Below are positions 58,785-64,000 of a DNA stretch of 64,000 bases, one piece after another. Numbering within the stretch: position 1 is the stretch's first letter; each line of letters opens with the position of its first letter. This DNA is from Paenibacillus etheri. GTDB lineage: Bacteria; Bacillota; Bacilli; Paenibacillales; Paenibacillaceae. The notes beneath the pieces were generated by a model, which was given only the letters and a program-made list of their open reading frames with translations, ran no database searches and had not been told where the DNA came from. A program made the position numbers and the translations under genes. The DNA lies in the NCBI RefSeq assembly GCF_001012825.1, contig NZ_LCZJ02000016.1, positions 85,540-149,539 of the forward strand. Direction: 5' to 3'.

Positions 58785-60253
58785 GCGCGGGTGGTAACGG
58801 TGCAGGCCGATCAACAGTAAATCGTAATTCCGGCAACAGAAACGGCAAGGATAAAGCAGTGGTTGGTAAAAAAGGCGGTCCCGGAAATACAGGTAAAGCT
58901 GCTATAACCTCTGCCCGGGATATCGCACTCGATATACTGGTTAAGGTCGAACAGCAAGGCGCTTACAGCAACTTACTGCTGAACAGCAGTCTGCAGAAGT
59001 CTGCACTTAGCAGAGAAGATGCTGGATTAGTTACAGAGCTTGTCTACGGTACCATCTCTCGAATGAATACACTTGATTATGTGCTCGAGGAATTTGTTAG
59101 CAAAGGGATTGCTAAATTGCAGCCATGGGTGCGTAATTTACTGTGTCTAAGCTTATATCAAATTATGTATCTGGATCGCATTCCGTCTCATGCAGCTGTA
59201 AACGAGGCTGTAAATATAGCTAAGAAAAAAGGCCATCAAGGAATCTCGGGTATGGTTAATGGCGTGCTTCGTAGTGTGCTGCGTGCTGGAGATCTACCAG
59301 TTATACCTGATGGATTGAGCCCGGCGAAGCGGATATCCATTCAGTATTCCCATCCGTTATGGTTAGTGAAGCGCTGGATTACCGAGTATGGTGCTGACAC
59401 TGCGGAATCCATCTGCGCTGCCAATAACGAGCCGCCTGCTGTCAGTGTACGCGTAAATACAACGATGATTAGCCGTGAAGCGCTGCTGAGTCAGATGATT
59501 GAACAAGGTCTGCAAGCTTCTGCTTCTGAAGTTAGTCCATATGGTATTGTTGTAAAAGGCGGCGGTAATCTGGCTCTTTCCTCCTGGTATCGTGATGGCT
59601 ATTTATCTGTTCAGGATGAAAGCTCCATGCTTGTAGCTGAAGCTGTTGCACCTGAGCCTGGAATGAAAGTGCTTGACTGCTGCGCCGCGCCCGGGGGCAA
59701 AACAGCGCATATGGGCGAGCTGATGAAAGATGAAGGATCTATTTTCGCTAACGATTTGCATCCGCATAAAGCTAAACTTATCTCAGATCAAGCTGCGCGA
59801 TTAGGTCTCGACAGTGTTGTAACAGGCAGTGCAGATGCTCTGGAGCTAGAGCATACCTTAGAGCATCAATCCTTCGACAGAATTCTATTGGATGCGCCTT
59901 GCTCTGGGCTTGGTGTAATTCGCCGTAAGCCAGATCTCAAATGGCGTAAGCAACCTGAGGATGTTGCGAGTGTAGCATCATTGCAGGGACAGCTGCTGCA
60001 GTCGGTTTCAAAACTGTTGAAGCCGGGTGGTGTTCTGGTTTATAGTACCTGTACGACTGAACAAACGGAAAATAGTGAAGTAGTCGCTGCTTTTTTGAAG
60101 CAAAATCCTGATTTCACTTCTATAACGTTTACTTCCCCGTTGTGGGATAGAATGGAAGGTACCGCGCTGGCTGAAGGTGAGGGAATTCAGTTATTGCCAC
60201 ATCATTATGGCAGCGACGGGTTTTATATCTCTATGCTTCAAAGAGTTTTATAA
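58781..60253 (+). CDS. rsmB: 16S rRNA (cytosine-967-C5)-methyltransferase
   Basis: SAM-dependent m5C methyltransferase, 490 residues. The first 45 residues are a Gly/Asn/Lys-rich low-complexity extension ([21 protein letters not shown]) not usual in the family. Then the NusB-like RNA-binding domain ([34 protein letters not shown]), and the methyltransferase: [16 protein letters not shown] (SAM site), [20 protein letters not shown] (catalytic motif IV Cys) and [16 protein letters not shown] (motif VI Cys). TTG start overlapping fmt by 4 bases; the low-complexity head depends on this start being right. Confidence 0.94.
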   Translation: MSAGGNGAGRSTVNRNSGNRNGKDKAVVGKKGGPGNTGKAAITSARDIALDILVKVEQQGAYSNLLLNSSLQKSALSREDAGLVTELVYGTISRMNTLDYVLEEFVSKGIAKLQPWVRNLLCLSLYQIMYLDRIPSHAAVNEAVNIAKKKGHQGISGMVNGVLRSVLRAGDLPVIPDGLSPAKRISIQYSHPLWLVKRWITEYGADTAESICAANNEPPAVSVRVNTTMISREALLSQMIEQGLQASASEVSPYGIVVKGGGNLALSSWYRDGYLSVQDESSMLVAEAVAPEPGMKVLDCCAAPGGKTAHMGELMKDEGSIFANDLHPHKAKLISDQAARLGLDSVVTGSADALELEHTLEHQSFDRILLDAPCSGLGVIRRKPDLKWRKQPEDVASVASLQGQLLQSVSKLLKPGGVLVYSTCTTEQTENSEVVAAFLKQNPDFTSITFTSPLWDRMEGTALAEGEGIQLLPHHYGSDGFYISMLQRVL

Positions 60254-60287
60254 TATAGCAAATTTACTGACAATTGTTGTATCTTTC

Positions 60288-60322
60288 GCCCGCCGGGCTA
60301 CCGTACGGCGGGCTATTTCTTT
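60288..60322 (+). terminator. Hairpin after rsmB
   Basis: 8-bp GC-only stem gcccgccg (60288-60295) with cggcgggc (60306-60313), then atttctttta. T-run is broken, so efficiency is uncertain; rlmN appears to have its own TTAAAAT-type -10 near 60342-60348. Confidence 0.65.
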
Positions 60323-60404
60323 TACCGTCTCTGAAATTTGTGTTAAAATAGGAAGAATGAGAAATAATACGCATATCCTTATGAAAGAACAGGTGCTAAT
60401 AATA

Positions 60405-61445
60405 ATGAAACCTTTAATATATGATTTTTCTTTAGAAGAGTTACAACAATGGGCGAAAGATAACGGTGAGCCTGCTTTTCGTGGTGGACAGATTTTTGAT
60501 TGGTTGTATGTAAAACGTGTAAGTGACTTCGAAGCCATGAGCAATTTGTCTAAAGGGCTTCGTCAGAAGCTGGATGAGCAATTCTCCATTGCAGCACTCA
60601 CTGAGATTACTAAAATGGAATCGAAAGATGGAACTGTAAAATTCCTGTTTGGATTGCATGATGATCATGCGATTGAGACAGTTATCATGAAACATAATTA
60701 TGGCAATAGCGTCTGTGTAACTACCCAGGTAGGATGCCGGATCGGCTGTACCTTCTGCGCTTCAACGCTTGGTGGATTGAAACGAGATTTGACTGCGGGT
60801 GAAATTGTAGCCCAGGTTGTACGTTCCCAACAGATCTTGGATGCACGCGGCGAACGTGTCAGCAGTATTGTTATCATGGGTACTGGCGAGCCGTTTGAGA
60901 ACTATGATGCAACAATGAGATTCTTGCGTCTTATGATTCATGAGAAAGGCCTGAATATTGGACAACGGCATATTACTGTTTCTACTAGTGGTATTGTGCC
61001 GAGCATTTATAAATTTGCAGAAGAAGATACACAGATAAATTTGGCGATTTCGATTCATGCACCTAACGATAAACTGCGTTCGAAGCTAATGCCAGTAAAC
61101 CGCCGCTATCCGTTTGATGATGTGATTGAATCTTTACGTTATTATCAAGCTAAGACGGGGCGTCGTGTCAGCTTTGAGTATGCATTGATCGGCGGGGTGA
61201 ATGATCAGCCGGAGCATGCTGAGGAATTAGCGGGTGTGCTTAAGAACATGCTGTGCCACGTCAATTTGATCCCGGTAAACCACGTGCCAGAGCGGAAATA
61301 TGTACGTACTTCACGCAATGATATCTTTGAGTTTCAACGTATTTTGGCTGACAACGGTGTGAATGTTACGATTCGCCGTGAGCAAGGCCATGATATCGCG
61401 GCCGCATGCGGACAGCTGCGTGCCAAACATATGGAGTTGGGGTGA
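60405..61445 (+). CDS. rlmN: 23S rRNA (adenine-2503-C2)/tRNA (adenine-37-C2) methyltransferase RlmN
   Basis: Radical SAM methyltransferase, 346 residues from the ATG at 60405, where [20 protein letters not shown] begins the known N-terminal domain. Radical SAM cluster [10 protein letters not shown] (CxxxCxxC), [50 protein letters not shown], and the C-terminal methyl-carrying Cys region [11 protein letters not shown]. Several upstream in-frame ATGs (60357, 60381) are possible but lie in or near the promoter region. Next gene prpC follows after 6 bases. Confidence 0.95.
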   Translation: MKPLIYDFSLEELQQWAKDNGEPAFRGGQIFDWLYVKRVSDFEAMSNLSKGLRQKLDEQFSIAALTEITKMESKDGTVKFLFGLHDDHAIETVIMKHNYGNSVCVTTQVGCRIGCTFCASTLGGLKRDLTAGEIVAQVVRSQQILDARGERVSSIVIMGTGEPFENYDATMRFLRLMIHEKGLNIGQRHITVSTSGIVPSIYKFAEEDTQINLAISIHAPNDKLRSKLMPVNRRYPFDDVIESLRYYQAKTGRRVSFEYALIGGVNDQPEHAEELAGVLKNMLCHVNLIPVNHVPERKYVRTSRNDIFEFQRILADNGVNVTIRREQGHDIAAACGQLRAKHMELG

Positions 61446-61451
61446 GGATAT

Positions 61452-62225
61452 TTGATCAGAACAGTTCATGCCAGCGATATTGGCCGAGTACGCTCTGTCA
61501 ATGAGGATTCGGTCTGGATCGGCGCGACGCGCCACGGTTATACACTCGGCATAATAGCCGATGGGATGGGTGGACATCAGGCTGGTGAAACCGCGAGCAT
61601 ACTTGCTTTGGAGACGATGAGGAATACCCTAGACGGGTTGCAGCCTGAACTTCAGGACGAGGCCCTGCGTGATGCGTTGTCAGCTGCTATTTTGGAAGCT
61701 AACAGCACTGTCTTCAAAGAGGCTTCCAGTGACGAAAAGTATCACAACATGGGTACTACTGTCGTTGCTGCTCTCATGAATGGTTCAATCGGATATATTG
61801 GCCATATCGGAGACAGCAGAGCCTATTTAATAAAAGACAGTGCAGCAGTTCAATTAACCGAGGATCACACGCTAGTCAATGAGCTGTTCAAGAACGGTCA
61901 GATCAGTGTGGAGGAATTAGATAATCATCCGCGACGGAATGTGCTGACGAGAGCACTTGGAACAGATGCGGAGGTGGTGGCTGATTTAGCCCCTGTTACC
62001 CTGCTACCCGGGGAACTTTTGCTTCTGTGCAGTGATGGTTTAAGTAATTTTGTTACCAATGAGCATTTGGGCAAGGTAGCGGGTATACATGAGATACCGT
62101 TAGAGGAAAGAGCGGACCGCTTACTTCAGTTGGCACTGCTTGCTGGCGGCGGCGATAATATTAGCGTCGCTTTGTTAGAACATCATGGAGAGGCCGCTGT
62201 GCCCGAAACAAAGGAGTGGGATTGA
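61452..62225 (+). CDS. prpC: PP2C-type protein serine/threonine phosphatase
   Basis: Dephosphorylates targets of the adjacent kinase PrkC. 257 residues with all PPM metal motifs: RSVNEDSVWIG, IADGMGGHQAGETAS (two Asp/Gly), MGTTVVAALM, HIGDSRAYLI, LLCSDGLSNFV and GGGDNISVAL (metal Asp). TTG start with GGTGAGGAT upstream. The stop overlaps the PrkC start by one base (TGATG). Confidence 0.95.
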   Translation: MIRTVHASDIGRVRSVNEDSVWIGATRHGYTLGIIADGMGGHQAGETASILALETMRNTLDGLQPELQDEALRDALSAAILEANSTVFKEASSDEKYHNMGTTVVAALMNGSIGYIGHIGDSRAYLIKDSAAVQLTEDHTLVNELFKNGQISVEELDNHPRRNVLTRALGTDAEVVADLAPVTLLPGELLLLCSDGLSNFVTNEHLGKVAGIHEIPLEERADRLLQLALLAGGGDNISVALLEHHGEAAVPETKEWD

Positions 62226-64000
62226 TGATCGGTCACGAATTGGGCGGCCGTTACCAAGTCATCGAACGGATCGGCGGAGGTGGAATGGCGCTCGTCTATA
62301 GAGCACATGACATTCTTTTAAACCGAAACGTCGCCATTAAAGTATTGCGTAATCAATTTGTGCATGACGAGGAATTTATCCGCCGCTTTAGGCGTGAGGC
62401 GCAATCAGCCGCATCTTTGTCTCATCCGAATGTGGTTAGTATTTACGATGTAGGACAGGAAGACGAAATTCATTATATTGTCATGGAATATATTGAGGGC
62501 AAGAATCTTAATGAAATTATAAAAGAACGAGCGCCATTACAGGTTGATGAGTCCGTACGGATCGCATCACAAATCTGTGATGCCCTTGATCACGCTCATC
62601 AGAATCAAATTATTCATCGGGATATTAAACCACATAATATATTGATTGGGCGCAATGGCCGGGTGAAGGTAACAGATTTCGGAATAGCTCGTGCGGTTAC
62701 ATCTACAACCATTACTCAGACAGGCTCTGTAGTGGGTTCCGTTCATTATTTCTCACCAGAGCATGCTAAAGGTGTCTCAACAGGAGAGAAGTCCGACCTG
62801 TATTCATTAGGAATTGTACTCTATCAAATGCTTACCGGAAGTCTTCCATTCTTAGGGGAGAGCCCGATTAGCGTAGCTCTAAAGCATCTTCAAGAAGAGT
62901 TTGAAGAGCCTAGGCTCTTGAATCCACTGATTCCGCAAAGCGTTGAGAATGTAATTCTAAGATCGATGCGTAAGAATCCGGAAGAGCGCTATCAGTCTGC
63001 CAAGCAAATGCTGCAGGATTTAGAAACCTGCTTGTTGCCTGAGCGGCGTAGTGAAGCAAAAGTTCTTTTTAACGATGAAGAAGATGAGGATCGAACGCGG
63101 GTAATACCAGCGATTAAACCGATCCAAAGAAGCAATGGAAATCGTAATCATCGCCACGACCGGATGGATACTGATGAAGATGACGATGACGATCCGGTAC
63201 CTGTGAAAAAAGGTAAAAAACAATGGACTAAACCTGCATTATGGATTGGTTTAACTTTAGTGTTACTGCTGGCTATGGGCAGTCTCGTTTGGTACGTTAA
63301 ATCCCAATTAGTTGTTCCGGAGGTATCGGTGCCATACGTGGTCGGTAAACAGCTGGAACAAGCGAAGACTGAACTTGAGGATTTAGGGCTTGAGGTTGCT
63401 GATCCTATACTGTATGACTACAGTCCGAATTTCGAAGAGAATGTGGTCATGAAGCAAAGTAGGGAAAAGGACGCCAAAGTGAAAAAGGGAGCCTCCCTAA
63501 TACTAACTGTGAATACGGCGAAACCATTAACTAAGATGCCAGATGTAACGAATTCCACTTTCGACGAAGCGGTTAAAGCACTGATGGCAAAGGGTGTACC
63601 CCAGAATCAAATTAAGAATGCACCTCTCTTCGATGAAAATATGGAGGTGGGTAAGGTTATAAAATCAGACCCAGCCTTTGACAGCGAGTTTGATCCTGAG
63701 ACGGTTTCAATCACCCTCTACGTTAGCAAAGGGGAAGAAAGTGTCACGATGCCAGACCTCATCGGTAAGACGGAGAGTGAAGCTAAGGCGCTTTTGGAAG
63801 AATCCAAGCTGGTGCTAGGTGATGTTAAGGAAGAATCCAGCTTCACAGTTGATGAAGGTAAGGTAACGAAGACTTGGGCTTTTGAAAAAGGTACCGCAGT
63901 TCCTCCTGGAACAGCGATTACGATTTACTTAAGCTCAGGTTATCCACCTGAAGCCCTGAATTATACCTTTAATGTGCCAGTAGCCCCTGCACAGGATGGC
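62225..64000 (+). CDS. prkC: Serine/threonine protein kinase PrkC with PASTA domains (3' end outside window)
   Basis: Membrane Hanks-type kinase sensing muropeptides, involved in germination, growth and cell-wall control. 592 codons are in the window and the frame is still open at the edge. Kinase domain about 1-270: IGGGGMALVYRAHD (P-loop), VAIKVL (Lys 40), HRDIKPHNILI, TDFGIARAV, SPEHAKG. Juxtamembrane linker about 275-333 is unusually acidic and basic in blocks (NDEEDEDRTRVIP, DTDEDDDDDPVPVKKGKK). Membrane segment about 338-357, then three PASTA repeats (VPYVVGKQLEQAKTELEDLG, MPDVTNSTFDEAVKALMAKG, MPDLIGKTESEAKALLEES) and the start of a C-terminal domain. ATG at 62225 overlaps prpC by one base. 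Confidence 0.95.
   Translation, partial: MIGHELGGRYQVIERIGGGGMALVYRAHDILLNRNVAIKVLRNQFVHDEEFIRRFRREAQSAASLSHPNVVSIYDVGQEDEIHYIVMEYIEGKNLNEIIKERAPLQVDESVRIASQICDALDHAHQNQIIHRDIKPHNILIGRNGRVKVTDFGIARAVTSTTITQTGSVVGSVHYFSPEHAKGVSTGEKSDLYSLGIVLYQMLTGSLPFLGESPISVALKHLQEEFEEPRLLNPLIPQSVENVILRSMRKNPEERYQSAKQMLQDLETCLLPERRSEAKVLFNDEEDEDRTRVIPAIKPIQRSNGNRNHRHDRMDTDEDDDDDPVPVKKGKKQWTKPALWIGLTLVLLLAMGSLVWYVKSQLVVPEVSVPYVVGKQLEQAKTELEDLGLEVADPILYDYSPNFEENVVMKQSREKDAKVKKGASLILTVNTAKPLTKMPDVTNSTFDEAVKALMAKGVPQNQIKNAPLFDENMEVGKVIKSDPAFDSEFDPETVSITLYVSKGEESVTMPDLIGKTESEAKALLEESKLVLGDVKEESSFTVDEGKVTKTWAFEKGTAVPPGTAITIYLSSGYPPEALNYTFNVPVAPAQDG

Noticed and set aside
60177-60404. 76-codon N-terminal extension of RlmN overlapping rsmB
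   Set aside because: The extension translates the rsmB end and a terminator hairpin; the family start is at 60405.

Overview
The window is a chromosomal segment of an endospore-forming, low-to-mid GC Firmicute, almost certainly Paenibacillus or a close relative. This rests on the gene families (CcpA, YlaN, RicF/YlbG, RemA, RqcH, GerA-type germinant receptors, PrpC/PrkC), strong Shine-Dalgarno sites with many TTG/GTG starts, and Bacillus-like gene order on the right side. No tRNA, rRNA, CRISPR array or prophage was seen.

Left part (1-5500): the 3' end of an IS30-family transposase abuts aroK. A rhodanese and a divergent EPSP synthase (aroA) follow, then a CoA-binding protein. Next comes an accessory patch: a T-poor repetitive tract, a gene for a small DUF559-like nuclease with a C-terminal DNA-binding domain, and an 860-base gap built from two copies of a 218-base block carrying a 17-base motif in direct and inverted orientation.

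Middle (5500-29800): sugar uptake and carbon control dominate. A GlcNAc/glucose-type PTS permease (IICBA) overlaps the gene for Enzyme I. After an ECF sigma/DUF4179 pair, a PfpI-type protein and a zinc-ribbon protein come ccpA, mtnN and the divergent acuA/acsA pair with a cre-like site between them. A class A PBP, rpsD with its structured leader, a GAF-GAF-GGDEF protein, a lipoprotein and an M29 aminopeptidase follow. A HPr-like protein lacking the catalytic histidine but keeping the regulatory serine is next. The stretch ends with ylaN, a Ca2+/H+ antiporter, an Asp23 protein, ftsW and a YugN-like gene.

Right-middle (29800-38800): an M20 amidohydrolase, a CBS protein, an XPB-type helicase overlapping a helicase-partner gene, ricF, ylbG, an unknown basic protein, a LysR regulator and a PHP phosphoesterase.

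Right part (38800-64000): the conserved ylo cluster (rqcH, Ca2+ ATPase, YicC/YloC, remA, gmk, rpoZ, coaBC, priA, def, fmt, rsmB, rlmN, prpC, prkC). It is interrupted between the ATPase and yloC by dapF, a gerA-type receptor operon (A-C-B order) with a small two-helix membrane protein gene on the opposite strand, and a fused homocysteine methyltransferase/MTHFR gene. prkC runs off the right edge.

The most unusual items are the repeat-flanked nuclease locus, the motif shared with the ccpA promoter, the His-less HPr paralogue, the EPSP synthase with an altered glyphosate-contact loop, the bacterial XPB module and the candidate germinant-receptor D subunit.
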